The position numbers and the translations under genes are program-made. Under the pieces are notes generated by a model that saw only the letters and a list, made by a program, of their open reading frames with translations, was not told the origin of the DNA and made no database searches. Positions 1 to 12,498 of a stretch of DNA of 64,000 nt are shown here, one piece after another. The stretch is taken from the NCBI GenBank assembly GCA_916700875.1, contig CAKAKS010000032.1, positions 22,187,629-22,251,628 on the forward strand, given 5' to 3'. Position 1 is the stretch's first letter. Every line of letters starts with the position of its first letter. The stretch comes from Sebastes aleutianus. Taxonomy: Eukaryota; Chordata; Actinopteri; Perciformes; Sebastidae.

Positions 1-3000
1 AACATGCAGGACATCTGAGGTGCAACACTTGCTTTTTATGCATGTATTTCAACTGAAGGGCTTCAAATAATGTCATCTTACCTCTAAATTTAATTTTCTT
101 CTTCTAAATGTTATGTCTTTTAAACATTTCACGTGGGACAAACTTCCTCTGTGTCTCTGCTCTGCCAGCTGTTTGTGATTTATGAAGGAGCTGATGAATA
201 ATAATAAATACTCATGAAGCACAAATTGTTTTGTTTCATTTACTACTAAAAGAAAATCTATTTCCTAATATATTGTTGTGCATCATCAGCCTGTGATATT
301 CAATATATGAAATGTTATTTTGTAACTAGGTGTATCTTTGTGTTGTGTTTCCCAGAATGCCTTTTAACAACCATGATAATAAAGGTGTGAATGTTGCACC
401 TGTACTGTACATGGAGGTTGTGTGTGACTGAAGTGACGCTCACTTTGACTGTTCAGTACATGACGTGTCGTTGGCTTGTTGAACAAACTTATACGTTTGT
501 GTAAAAAGTGCAAACATTAGAATTTGAACAAAGAGTTCAAATAGACGGAAATAAAAGACAGAATGACGAATATTTTAATTTACAATTGATTGTTTCCAGG
601 GCCGTCATGCATTAAATGTGTCATCCAACTGATGTAGTTATCATAGGCAACGTTTAGCTTATGTATGAATACATAAAAATACTCATAATGTACTGTATAT
701 CAACTATTTTTTGAGCATGCTTTCCAACTTAAAAAAAAAAAAGTTATTAAAAGTTTGAAAAAGTTCTAACTGACACCCACTCATGAAACATTTTAATCCA
801 GCAGAAAGACAAGAATGAGGGTAGTTTTGATGACACAGATGCTAAATAGATAATTCATGTTTCATGTGTACTCCACATTACTACTACTAGAGAGTCCCCA
901 AATGATTTCACATCCACACCAGCTCTCAATAATATTCAAGATCAGACATGTTTTTGTTTCCTTACATAGAAAGAGAGTGCATTTCTGGGCCAATAATCAA
1001 TGCAACACCCCCCTCTAGTGGACTGAGCACATCATGACCCTTCCATGGTCTTAATCTAACACACATTTGGTAACCACTAGTGGATACTCAAGTACTGTAA
1101 GAACAACTTCGAGGTACTTCCAGAGGCTATTTCCTCTACTACTACTACTACTAATATGACACATCGTTATAGATTAAACTATCAGACAGTATGTGAAGTA
1201 GTTAAAATTAGAATGAATTAAGCATGAATGAATTAACAAAATTAATCCAATAATACAACACACAGTAATAAACACTCACGGGGTCTATTTGTCTGCATGT
1301 TAAATCATTTTGATACGATTGTGAGTGAAACATTAGTCTGTATTGGCTCTGTTTCTATGCTCCCACATTCACATACAATAGTTTCCTATCGGGGAAACAC
1401 CTTTCCACGGACACAGTAACTGAGTCACTGGCAACTTGTGCTGCTGTAGCAGTTTTCAGCACTAGTCTTTGTTTCATAAATGAGACAATGAGCAGCTGTA
1501 ATGCTCAGGCGGGAATTTAGGGAGATTCCATGACTTTACCGAGAGGAACGTTGGGAGGAGAAGCCTCAGGGGAGGGGAAAGGGGAGTGGAGGACAGAGGA
1601 GGGTTGGATGGAGCGTGATCTGTGCTTTAAATCTATAATAACATATGTCTTCTGGGTGTTATTTTAAGTGTTTCGCTACAGGGGGGGAAGCTGCTTTCAT
1701 TCCCAGAGAAGCAGCAGCTCCCCTTATGCTTTCCTGTTTCCAATTGTTCTTGTATTTCAGATTTACGGAGTTGGAAAATAGTTTCGTCAGCGTCACTGAG
1801 TCTAACAATTTCACAGTACTGTTGAGTGTTCCTCACAGAGAGACACAAGTTTTTACTGATTTTGGTGCTGACCATCATTTGTTCCAGTTTTTTTTCCAGA
1901 GTTTTAAAGTTACAACCCTTCATATTTTCATGAATAGCAATAGCTATTCAATGTATTTACATTATGTAAATACCTTTCTTTATGTTAGTTTTCATGGTTA
2001 GTGTGGGAGTCCGCCATTCCAACTCTTGATTCGAATTGCCTTCACACGCCAGAGGGATCACAGGAAACGATGCAGCGTTACTGTTTGTAATTTTATCTCA
2101 TTGATGTTAGCCGCACTGATTAGTGTTCACTCGTCCCACAGCCAGAAATAGAAAATAATAATAATAATAATAATACATCCCCATCAAAACACAACTTGTT
2201 GTTTTTACACTCTCTGGTTTTTGTAAGGATTAGACAAACAACATGTTAATTATTGAGCTTTGGAGGTGCTGGTAGGCAGATTTTGTTACCGTTACACAGA
2301 GCCAGGCTAGTTGTTTCCCCCCCGTTTCCAGTCTTTATGCTAAGCTACTGTATGCTGTAGTTTCATATAATAAATGTAAGAGTGGTATCAAGCTTCTCAT
2401 TTAACGCTCAAGCATATAAACATATTTCCCAAAATGTCAAACTATTCCTTTAAGTTAAAACACCACAGGATTAAAGCCAGTTGCTGCATGTCTGACAGAG
2501 GTCAAAGGTCACCGGCTGATTGAGGATAAAAATAACAATAATATGATAGGTTTAAAAATATTTAAACATAGTTTTACTGTCTCTTTCTCTCTGTGTGTGT
2601 CTGTTTGCCATGGGACTGTAGACAGGCATGTCTCTCAAGGTGTCATCTTCCACGCCCGAGGCCAGACAGTCTTCAGCTATCACTCATCCTCTCTCTGACA
2701 GGCCTGGGAATTGACGCACCTAAGGGAACACAGGAACCTCTTATCACTGTCTCTGCCGCATTTTTAGATTTGAATCAGTTAAAGGAAACAAACATAATAC
2801 TTATTTTCCTCTGCTGCTGCTGCACTCGCTTACACTTCCTACATTTTTTCAGTTTGGTACAGCACTACCTACATGTGTGAACATTACGGCAGCATGTGTG
2901 CCAGTGTGAATGTGTTACACATGCTTTTTAAGGCAGGTCTTGATTGCTGGGAGGGTCGTGCACATCCAGGAGCTGTGAACTCCTTCAGCTCCACTCTCAC

Positions 3001-4136
3001 TTCCTCACACTGACAATGGAGCCGGGATTAGAGGTGAAGGAATGAAAGTAAAGGAATCACTCAAGGTTAAGCTCTGCACATTGAATGACTCCCCTGGGAC
3101 AAATGGTACTATAGGGCTACACATGAGCCCAAACAATGGCGGGTCATTTGGCACTATAATCGAATAACATTCTCTCAGATCACTTCACAATAGCAGGAAA
3201 GAGAAGAAAAAAAGGGTTCTTTTTTCATCTTACTTTCAGATGCTGAGTATCTGTTATCTACACTGCACTCAAGTGATTTTGGTCATATGACAACATGACT
3301 TTGTTTTATCTTTTTTTCAAATCAAGCAACAGCCAAGAGTCGCGAGGAGAAAACAGCCATCAGGAGAAAATAAAGTTTGAGTTGCACACAGTATTATTTA
3401 TCTGCAGCTGTTTAACTGTGAAACACCAAGAGAACACAAAAATCACACTGACAAAAATTGTGAAAATGAAAAACTGAACAAAGACTGAATGTGGATTAAA
3501 TTACACACAAAAAGCCAAATATCTTAATAAAAACATCACATTTTTATTACTGATTCTTTCCAGAGCCTCCATGCTCACCCCAAATGCCCCATTCAACAAA
3601 CACAGCTAATGCTGCCTTTGACTTTTTCATAATTCATAAAAACAATTTGTACTGCACTGAAGTCTTTCTGACTTGAAATGAACCCAGTTACAAATTGTGG
3701 CAGATGTTGTGATTGAAGTTGAACAACGATATTATGAATAACAGAAAGGAGTAAACAATGTCAGATACTGAAAACTGCTGTCTCCTACAAGCATCTGCTA
3801 CACATAACTAGACCTACGGGATTTAACACATCAAAACGCTATTAGAACAACACAGGACAGAACACAGATCTATTTTTTCTCTCTGTGCAAAGCTCCTATC
3901 TGGTCAACACACTTGTTTGATAACTCTCTGTTTAGACATCAGTCACATCCACTGGTGTAATAGAGGGTATACACAGCTATACGGAGTATACCCACTTCTT
4001 TTTCTGGCATTTTACAGCATACCCACCTACATCACCCAAAAAGCCATTGGAATATAAAGCAGAGTACACCCACTTCCTCCTCAGGTAACCAATAGACTAC
4101 CATCTATCTCGTACACCCACCTCATCAACGACCACT

Positions 4137-4640
4137 ATCATGGCCATTTTCATTGGGGTCCCTTAACCTCTGACCTCAAGATATGTGAATGAAAATGGGT
4201 TCTATGGGTACCCACGAGTCTCCCCTTTACAGACATGCCCACTTTATGATAATCACATACAGTTTGGGGAAAGTCATAGTCAAGTCAGCACACTGACACA
4301 CTGACAGCTGTTGTTGTCTGTTGGGCTTCAGTTTGCCATGTTATGATTTGAGCATATTTTTTATGCTAAATGCAGTACCTGTGAGGGTTTCTGGACAATA
4401 TTTGTCATTGTTTTGTGTTGTTAATTGATTTCCAATAATAAATATTTACATACATTTGTATAAAGCAGCATATTTGCCCACTCCCATGTTGATAAGAGTA
4501 TTAAATACTTGATAAATCTCCCTTTATGGTGCATTTTGAACAGATAAAAAATGTGTGATTAATTTGCGATTAATCAAGATTAATCATGGACAATCATGCA
4601 ATTAATCGCGACTAAATATTTTAATCAATTGACAGCCCTA
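4137..4640 (+). repeat. Dispersed DNA-transposon-like repeat, copy 1 (hAT-like end)
   Basis: About 500 bases that recur, shortened, at 9493-9780 in the same orientation. An inverted fragment of the same family lies near 41460-41520. Shared blocks include the stretch from 'cctctgacctcaa' through 'cccactttatgataatcaca' and the 'gtattaaatacttga' block. The right end, ATTGACAGCCCTA, resembles hAT terminal repeats that begin TAGGGCTGTCAAT. I could not find a matching left end, so this copy looks truncated. No transposase frame is present. Confidence 0.75.
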
Positions 4641-4996
4641 ATTAATATAATAATAGAATGAAAAAATTAATATTTTGAACACATACAATGCTCCATCTGC
4701 TGATGATGTGGTGAAGATAATGTGTAGTAGCCTTGTTTGGTAAAAAAAAAAAGATATCTTAGGCTATATACTAGCTGTCAGTCTTGTCAATGGTATGTGC
4801 ATCAGCAATAGAATATGAGTAAAATATTTCAAGGTTTAAAAGGTCCACATTATTATCTCTTTTGGGTTGCTCAAGTGAAAGTTTCCACATTTCCTACAGC
4901 ACATGAAGGCGTCATGAAGTTACATGTGCAGTAATAAGCTTCCAGCTCATTTCTATCTAATAACAGATACATCTTGAGGCTGTTAATCCTCCCACC

Positions 4997-5001
<5 letters not shown>

Positions 5002-5032
<31 letters not shown>
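5002..5032. repeat. CT microsatellite
   Basis: An almost pure (CT)n tract followed by CCCT repeats, just upstream of the first tnfsf10 coding exon. It may lie in the promoter or 5' UTR; the sequence alone does not say which. Confidence 0.9.
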
Positions 5033-5037
<5 letters not shown>

Positions 5038-5164
5038 CCTCCCTGTGGAGCAGAAATGCAGCCGAGCTTGATCTGACTTGTCCTCCCTGCTGGCTGGAAG
5101 AAGTGTCTCTTGCTCCTCGGGAACTTTATTTGGGTGCCTCACTAACTCACTCCAGCAGTGTGAT

Positions 5165-8100
5165 ATGGCCGTTTCTGTTTCTCTCCAGTGTCTGGGGCTC
5201 ATCATGCTCGCAGCAATCCTCCTGCAGACCATCGCGGTTGCCTTCAGCTTTGTGTACTTCAACAAAGTCCTGAGCACGGTAAGATATGCTTTCACTTTAC
5301 TTTACAACACAGAGCTTGGTTTGCCATGTCTTTTTTACAGGGATACCAGACCAGTGACACAACTTTATATCCTCTGCACACAAACATTAACTGTGAAAGT
5401 ACCACAAACATCATGTAGTAGTAGAACAGTATAGGAAGGTATAGCAAACCTTATGCCATGATGTTCCTTAAGGGATTAAAACATTGCAGGATTCATATTA
5501 TACAGAAGTGTATTTGGTGAAATGAGGTTAAAAAGTACCACTTATGCAATGATTTCTGCCATTTTTTAAAGGCTGGGCAATGAGAGAGGAGAAAGTTGGG
5601 AGAGTAGATAACAGAAAACAATGGCAGGAAACGAGACTCTGGAGGTTGTGACACCCAAAAGCAACATTCATATTTCAGATTTGTTGCAGATATTATGAAA
5701 AGAAAAGCAGAAAGGAGCTGACAGATTCAATGCTGAGCTCTGATTGGCTGAGTGACAAGAAAGAAACGCCCACCTCCTCACCTAAGACCATGTCAGAGAG
5801 TTAATTGACCTTTCATTAAGCCCCGCCCCTTAGAACGTAAGCCAATCAGAGCGTAGCATCAATTAGCTCCGACTTTCAGATTTTCTTAATTTTTCTGGCT
5901 AATTTTGTGGCTAGTTATGGTTAAACATTGTGCCTGGGGGCATGTGTAATAGGGATATACGTTAACCGGGGAGGTTGGAAAGAGATATACGTTTCTAAAA
6001 CGTTACGTTTCTATGTAAAAACCAGTAATAATCAGTAATCAATAATCAGTTTGAGATCCTAGATATATCCTTCCAACATATTGAAGACCCTTAGCAGGGA
6101 GTGCAGTGAGTGACAGTGTGGGCTCCATGGTAACTGTTAGCTCTGATGGCGTGACGTAGTAGCAGTGGGGGGCGGGGCTTACTAATTGGCATCCACCAAT
6201 TAGGTGCTATACCACTATTGTGTATTTTGCTTAATAACCAAGGAACTTTATTGTTCTGACCAAGAATGTTTTTTAATTAATCAATATTATAAAAAAAATT
6301 GTATTGAAATTGTGTGTTCTTATAATGATTATGTGTTGCCTCCATATTGTCGAAGCCAAAGGCCAATATTAGCTGAAAATATGTTTGCACTAGGCCTCAA
6401 AGCTGTACAAAATATCATTCAACCATGGAAAATCATGCTTGTTTGTGCTTGCTTACCTTTGCATGTGTGCTACCCCTAGAGCTGACACTATTAGTCAATT
6501 AATCTAATTGATTGTTTCAGTAATTTTTGCTGTTTTATGAGTCTCAAATGTGAGTAATAGAAAATTGTAAATTAGCCTAATCAAGAAAATAATCAACTGA
6601 TTAATCTATCCATCCATTATCTGTAACCGCTTACCCTATTCAGGGTCGCAGGGGTGGGGTGGGAGGGGCTGGAGCTGGATCAAAAGTAAAAAAAATTTTT
6701 TTTTATACCTTTTTTATGTTGACAGATGCAGGAGAGTTTCTCCCGCAGCAGTGTGTCCTGTCTGATCAACGCAAATCAGCTCAAAGATTCAGCGGAGGAC
6801 AAGAAGAGTGATCCCTGCTGGCAAGTCACGCAACAGCTCCACTACCACATAGAGAAGGTTTTTTTTATTTCTTTCTCTTTCACTACCTTCAATTCGTTTT
6901 TTCCCTGATTACAAATTCTACGTGCGAGAAAGTTCCTTTTTCAAATATTTAAGACACCAGTGGCCATGCAGTGCATGTTGAGAAATTATATTTTATTTCT
7001 GCATTACATGCGGTTACTCAGAAACCACTGATTGGAGCTGGAAAAATGATGCAACTCCACATCTCTAAATAACAGTGACTCACCCAAAGGGGAATACTGC
7101 TATTCCAGGTCAACAGATGACATATTTATTGGCCCAGAGGGAGAACTGAATGATTCATGGGGGTGACAAGGCCCCTGGTGAATAACTGAATGTTAATTTA
7201 GATCTAAAGATACCAAAATGGCATAATAACTGAAGAGGTCAAGATACTTTAACTCTTTCTCTTTTTCTTTCTGTCTCTCTGGCTGTTTTTCTTTCAGACG
7301 ATGGCTGACAGATTCCAGAAGGAGATATCCACCGCTATGAGAAGTGAGGACAATGCCTCCCTTGACAATCAGTCACTACTAATAATAGGAGTAAATCTTT
7401 TTTCCACTAGAAATGTCTTGTGTGTGTTTCTTATCTGCCTGTCGTTTCACAGATAAGCTGACGGGAGTGCTGCCTTTCCTGAGCTCCGGAGTCCAAGGGG
7501 TCCCTCTTCCTAAAGTTGCTGCCCATGTGACGGGTGTCATCTCGTCCACAGATCCTCCATCAGCAGACGGTGAGGATCCTTTAAAGTAGTACCGTGACAC
7601 ATATTCACAATGCTCGCACACCTGTGAGAGTGCTGTGTTGTTTCATTCATACCTTTCCAGGGCAAGAGGTGAGGAATGTGCTTCAAGGCTCCTCAGGCTG
7701 CTCTCACATTCACTAACGTATTCATGTTTGTCAGGACCTGCAGATGTGCAGCTGCTTTATCTTTGTCAAAATGTCCTGTAGTTGTCTTTGTGACCAGTCA
7801 GTGTCCCAATTACTCTTTGTCCAGATATTAAAAAAACACATGCATTATCTTAAGACGTTAGTAGTCCTTACCTAATGTGATTTTTATCTTTTTATGATTA
7901 GATTTATGGCATTTTCACCTTTTATTTTGGCATAAGACAGACAGGGCGATAACATGCAACAACGATTCCTGGCTGGAATTGTAGAAGGATATGTGTGACA
8001 GACACTCCCTAGTTTTAATCTTTTTTTACTCAGAAAATGTTTATTATCACCAATTTCTGGGAAACACACCTTTCTAATAAGGAGGAAAAAGCCTCTCACC

Positions 8101-10045
8101 TCAAGTCCTTAAAAGTTACTTTAATTGCAGTACAGTTTTAAGCTTGTTCAACCATTTTAATTAGTTTTTGAATGATTTATGGTATTTAGCAGTTCATACC
8201 AGACAGTTACGGCAGCTGAGTTTAGTTTTTATTTTAATTAAGTTGAGCCAGTTGCAAATACATTTGGTTTCACTCCAGTCAAAGCATTTTTTTAATTGTT
8301 CTAAGCTTTTAAATTTTAGTTTCTGGAAAAATGAGTCATATGATAATAATATGTTATGTTATTAATTGCTCCATTCATATGAGGTGGTCTGTGGGAAGGA
8401 GGGGGCATGTAGATTAGCAGCATGCATTGCTCTCTGTCACAGTGTCTGTTTTGATACGACCACTGGGGGACGCCAAAGTCAATTCCTTTCTAATTCTACA
8501 TGTTTTGGCCTTAAAGGAAAACTCAAGTAATGTTCTATATTTTTCTTATTGTAAATAAATCCCATGAAATGACCAAAACCAGCAATGAACTGATCCTACT
8601 AACAAGTATTGTCGCCTGGTGCTCCATTGTTGACCCAAAAACTATTAACAAAACACATCATTGGACCACCCTACTGCACTGGTGTTTCTTCATCATCATA
8701 AACCTGGGCACTGTAGTTTATTTTTGAGTCTATCCCACGTACAATATCCTGCCGCTGTAAATAATCACTAGACGGGAGCACCAAATGTGTATTAATCCGC
8801 AGCTTAAAATAGTCCCCGACAGATGCACTATTTACTCCTGTTTGAGCGAAGTTTGCGAAAAACTACAGTGCCCAGCTGTTTTAAGTAATTATTCAGCCTT
8901 TTTTTTTTTTTTTAATTAAAGTATAGAATCATGACGCGTTCTTAAAGTCTGTAATAGGAACCAAAGTCAAAAGTATTAAAGGACTGACTAACACATTGTT
9001 GGTTTTGGTATTTTCATGGGATTTGTTGCCTTCTTTTTAACATGTGGCTGTTGTCTGTGAGCTTAAAAAAGCCACTAGTCTGTGAGCACATCTGTAAGCA
9101 TTGTTGTCACACTGAAAGTTTGTTTAACATTTGTTTCTTATTCGAATAACAGTGACTAGTTATTCTCAGTAACACTCCACTGTGTGTGTGTTTCCGTGCT
9201 TCTGCAGGCCCGCGGAGCAGCAGGGGCTACTTGGGGGAGCGAATCCGAGCGTGGGAGGGCCAGAGAGGTCTGTCCTTCCTGCAGAACATGGAGCTGAAGG
9301 AAGGAGAGCTGCTGGTGCCCAGAGAAGGCCTCTACTACATCTATGGCCAGACCTACTTCAGACTGCACTCCACGGAGGAGACGGATGGGGATGCAAAGGG
9401 GGAGACGGGGGAACCAAAGGAGGAAGGAGCTCAGCTTGTCCAGTACATCTACAAGAAGGTTAGGCTTTGACATGAAAAACAATAAAAGGTCCTTAATAAG
9501 CCTCTGACCTCAAAATATTTGAATGAAAATGGGTTCTATGGGCACTGACGAATCTCCCCTTTACAGACATGCCCACTTTATGATAATCACATGCAGTTTG
9601 GGGCAAGTCATAGTCAAGTCAGCACACTGACACACTGCAAGTATATTTGTCCACTCCCATGTTGAGAAGAGTATTAAATACTTGACAAATCTCCCTTTAA
9701 ATTACATTTTGAACAGATAAAAAATGTGATTAATTTGCGATTAATCTCGATTCAATATTTGAATCGATTGACAGCCCTAAAATGAATGCTTTGATTATGA
9801 AAGTTTTGATCTTGTTTTTGTGATCTGGCCCACAGATGAGTTCCTACACGGTGCCCATCCTGCTGATGAAATCGTCCCGGAGTGCCTGCTGGCCTCGTGG
9901 CCAGGAGCCTGGCCTCTTCTCCCTGCATCAGGCCGGTACCGCCTTTCTACAGCCTGCTGACCGCCTCTTCATCACCGTTAGCAACGCTAGTGCAATGGAG
10001 ATGGACGGGAGGGCGAGCTACTTTGGGGCATTCCTCGTGGGCTAA
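5165..10045 (+). CDS. tnfsf10: TNF superfamily member 10 (TRAIL-like) ligand, 6 coding exons, 289 aa
   Basis: Type II membrane protein, expected to form trimers and bind death receptors at the cell surface. Coding exons: 5165-5278, 6726-6857, 7298-7343, 7453-7569, 9208-9458, 9836-10045. All join in frame with GT/AG borders. A short cytoplasmic N-terminus is followed by one hydrophobic segment (about residues 9-31, ending VAFSFVYFN), a stalk with C50 and C69, and a TNF homology domain from VAAHVTG (about 119) to the C-terminal FFGAFLVG-like end, here YFGAFLVG. YYIYGQTYF, VQYIYKK and ILLMKS are TRAIL hallmarks. C238 in SSRSACW matches the TRAIL cysteine that binds zinc at the trimer axis. The length is close to human TRAIL (281 aa). 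I chose the start just before the membrane segment; an upstream in-frame ATG at 5078 would add 29 residues and is less TRAIL-like. Odd: the exon 2 donor is GTTTTTTT, which is weak. It could be tnfsf10 or a fish tnfsf10-like paralogue. Confidence 0.92.
5720..6200. repeat. Transposon-like block with inverted CCAAT/GC-box modules
   Basis: Lies in tnfsf10 intron 1. GCTCTGATTGGCT (about 5740) reappears inverted as AGCCAATCAGAGC (about 5840). A GCCCCGCCCC box near 5820 is mirrored by GGGGCGGGGCTTA near 6170. The inverted arrangement and position suggest a mobile-element remnant rather than a gene promoter. No terminal repeat or target duplication was resolved. Confidence 0.5.
6479..6690. repeat. 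Two dispersed repeat fragments
   Basis: The part at 6479-6605 (AGAGCTGACACTATTAGTCAATTAAT and onward) resembles the left end of the element at 61913-62946, which begins AGAGCTGAAACAATTAGTAG. It is followed by 'atccatccattatctgtaaccgctta', a tail I know as very common in fish genomes. It lies in tnfsf10 intron 1, just before exon 2. Confidence 0.55.
8395..8900. repeat. Dispersed repeat in tnfsf10 intron 4
   Basis: The segment 'gcatgcattgctctctgtcacagtgtc' with the following bases matches a stretch near 29105-29150 in the last stag1 intron. Inside it, 'gggcactgtagtt' near 8706 and 'aactacagtgccc' near 8862 are inverted copies, giving a fold-back core. No coding potential. Confidence 0.6.
9493..9780 (+). 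repeat. Dispersed DNA-transposon-like repeat, copy 2 (internally deleted)
   Basis: An internally deleted copy of the family at 4137-4640. It shares the 'cctctgacctcaa' start, the 'acatgcccactttatgataatcaca' block and the right end ATTGACAGCCCTAA, and lacks the roughly 190-base middle of copy 1. It lies in the last tnfsf10 intron and ends about 55 bases before exon 6. Confidence 0.78.
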
Positions 10046-10630
10046 AGAGGGAAAACCCCCCGGATAGAAGTGTCCGGGACGAGGACGACTTGATACAGAC
10101 GTCAACAAGAAGTGAACCCAAAGGTCAAGGGGTTTGCTTGATAATATGAGGAGCTGTCTGGGGGTACAGGATTGGAGAAGAAGAATGGACTCTGAGGAGT
10201 GCAAAGGACTTCTTCGGGACCACGGAGCTGTAAGGATATGATCTAACGGAGCTGCAGTGGCAGACTCTCAGTGGCCCAATATGGCAAGGACGAAGAGCCA
10301 TTTGCTTTTCAAGGCTAGTAAACAGGATGACAGAGCAAACGTGGATTATGTGGTGCATTCAGAGTACGGGGCGATTGGACAAGTACAATAGATGCTGATT
10401 AAATGTTGCGCTCTCATGTGTGAATGACTTCTATTGAGGACAGAGAGGGATGCTTTGCCTGCAGGTCAAACAGTCAACAGTTATTGAGTTGACATTTAAC
10501 TGGTCTGTTATGAAAAATGCCGCAAGACGAGATTTTATAAGTTCAGTATTATGAGTGAAGCCTCCTTTTTGTTTACAGGTTGAATTTCCTCTTTGTGCAA
10601 TGTCTTCAATAAATGTGCGGCGTGACACAG
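10046..10630 (+). other. tnfsf10: tnfsf10 3' UTR
   Basis: Follows the TAA stop. The polyadenylation signal AATAAA at 10608-10613 is the first good one downstream, so the transcript probably ends near 10625-10635. Extent is inferred. Confidence 0.6.
10608..10613 (+). terminator. Polyadenylation signal AATAAA for tnfsf10
   Basis: Exact AATAAA about 560 bases after the tnfsf10 stop, followed by a G/T-containing stretch. The minus-strand msl2 signal lies about 220 bases to the right, so the two genes end tail-to-tail. Confidence 0.65.
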
Positions 10631-10814
10631 ATCATGTCATGCGGCCTTGAAGAGAAGCACTGATCTAGTATGAATGGACCGAGTATTAAAAGTGTTTTTC
10701 TGAGACATTTACACGTCACATTTGTACCGATTTCTTAAGCGCTGGAATTTTAAGATTTTAGTTAGACGTCACTCGCGAGTCAAATATCCCCTCTACACAA
10801 AAAGACACAGAACT

Positions 10815-12498
10815 GAAAAAGTAAAAAACTATCATTTAATTCATGTTGTATTACATGTTTCCATATTATGGCAGTGAATGTTTCAGCAATAATAAGAGTC
10901 ACTCCTCAAACAAGAGCTTTTTGACATAAAAAAAACAATACCAAAAACTAATCAGGGTTCAAGTAATGCCCAAAAGAAATACATTTTTGAAACATACACA
11001 CGCGCAGGAAGATAGATCATATTTGCTGATCGCTCTGTAAATCCACCTGCTACTTCCTGCTGGTCTATGAGTTGAGAACCAAGGTGTTTTGTTTGGTCAG
11101 CCTGAGTCCTCCCGCTCTCTCCTCCTTCAGTCTCTTTTTTGGTCACCGTGTCTGGACTGACAAAAAACATGTTGTAGATACAGCTGAGACAGTAAACACA
11201 AACACAGACAATACACACACACACACACACACAGCCGCTCGAGTTATAGGAGGGCTTCAAGGTGCTTTAACCAAAACACACAAAAAAAAGACAGTGGTAC
11301 CAAACACTTGGTATCAAAAATAGTCTCTGAGTTGGTCTCTAATCAGTCGGGACACTACAACTGGGGGGGAAATGCACACGCAGAGGGATATTTTGTCTTG
11401 TTAATGACAATCTATGGCTTCAGTTTATCTAAACACACACGCACAGTCATGTACAATCCCATACTCAAACCTTAACGGTGAAATAGTTTTAGAAGACAGT
11501 CAGTTATAATCTATATAAATGGCAATACTGTAAACAACTGCGTGTGTGCACGAGAGCTGGGAGGCTCCTTGTTGGTGCTCCTATTGCTATGGTAACCAAG
11601 AATGGTTTTTAGTTGTAATTTGGCCAATCAACCAGACTAAGTGCTTGCAACCCACCATCCATTCCCCCCCCCCCTCCCACTGACATTACAGTAAATCTCA
11701 GCAGGCACACACACACACACACACACACTTACACACACACACAGAAACCGTGGAGCCAGCCAAGTGCTTTGACATTATCTTGCTGCCTGTACAATGCCTG
11801 CATCAGTCAAGTTCATTAAGACAAATTCATTATCAGTCTAACAGTACTTGGATTGAGTGAGTTAATGAGATAGAAAAGGCATAGAGTCTTGTGTGGGACA
11901 TAACTTCTCCATTAGATTAGTCACAAGATTCATTCACAATTAAGGTGTGAACACATACGGGGTTAGTAAGGGCCGTCCTGATACCACTTATGCATTTACA
12001 CGGAGTAACACTCGGAACATGGAAAATGCTGCGACAGGTGAGATATGTTGATGCGTTTTTTTGTTATCATTATGCACTGATAATCACACAGGCGCACGCT
12101 GAAATCTATAACGGTGCGCACACACTAACAAACACAAAAACCTGGTATGGGTTTCCTATTGCCTCTTACAGTATGTCTGTGGTCTATGAACAAAAAGCAC
12201 CTCTTGGGAGTACAGAACAGCCTTGGAACCGAGTATAAGTGTTTAACTACAGACAGGCAACGATACACACCGGCACACAGGCACAATACAGGAGGCTTTG
12301 GCACACCCATGCTAGTCTTACTACTCAGCATTTTCCAACACAGAAGAAGAGCAGGTTACAGAACAGGACAGACCCATAGCTGCCTTAGATTGCCTTCCCC
12401 CCCTCTGGAGGGGTGGGGAGGTACAGGTTGTCAATGATCAGCCGTCACATTCAATCAGCATCGAGCTGTCTGTTTTTTCAGAGTCCCCCCCCCGCCTC
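10815..12498 (-). other. msl2: msl2 3' UTR (inferred)
   Basis: Runs from the msl2 stop to a candidate ATTAAA signal at 10835-10840 (TTTAAT on the plus strand). I saw no AATAAA on the minus strand in this interval. It contains CA microsatellites at about 11212-11232 and 11708-11727 and an X-box-like motif at 11583-11596. Extent is inferred. Confidence 0.5.
10835..10840 (-). terminator. Candidate polyadenylation signal ATTAAA for msl2
   Basis: TTTAAT on the plus strand reads ATTAAA on the minus strand, the commonest variant signal. It lies about 1.66 kb beyond the msl2 stop. Assignment is by position only. Confidence 0.45.

Larger units (their letters stand above)
1..5164. other. Non-coding region upstream of tnfsf10
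   Basis: No coding exon could be supported here. A possible polyadenylation signal (AATAAA, about 378-383) could belong to the 3' UTR of a plus-strand gene to the left of the window, but nothing confirms it. Simple repeats include (CTA)n near 1136-1152 and (AAT)n near 2153-2175. A purine-rich G stretch lies at 1550-1610. From about 3955 on, the sequence looks transposon-derived (see the repeat at 4137-4640). A CT microsatellite at 5002-5032 lies about 130 bases before the tnfsf10 start codon. Short open frames in this part lack splice context or recognisable similarity. Confidence 0.6.

Noticed and set aside
2593..2880. Possible exon near 2625-2705 bounded by AG and GT-like sites
   Set aside because: The encoded peptide is unrecognised, ends quickly in a stop and is not part of the TRAIL gene. 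Too weak to list.
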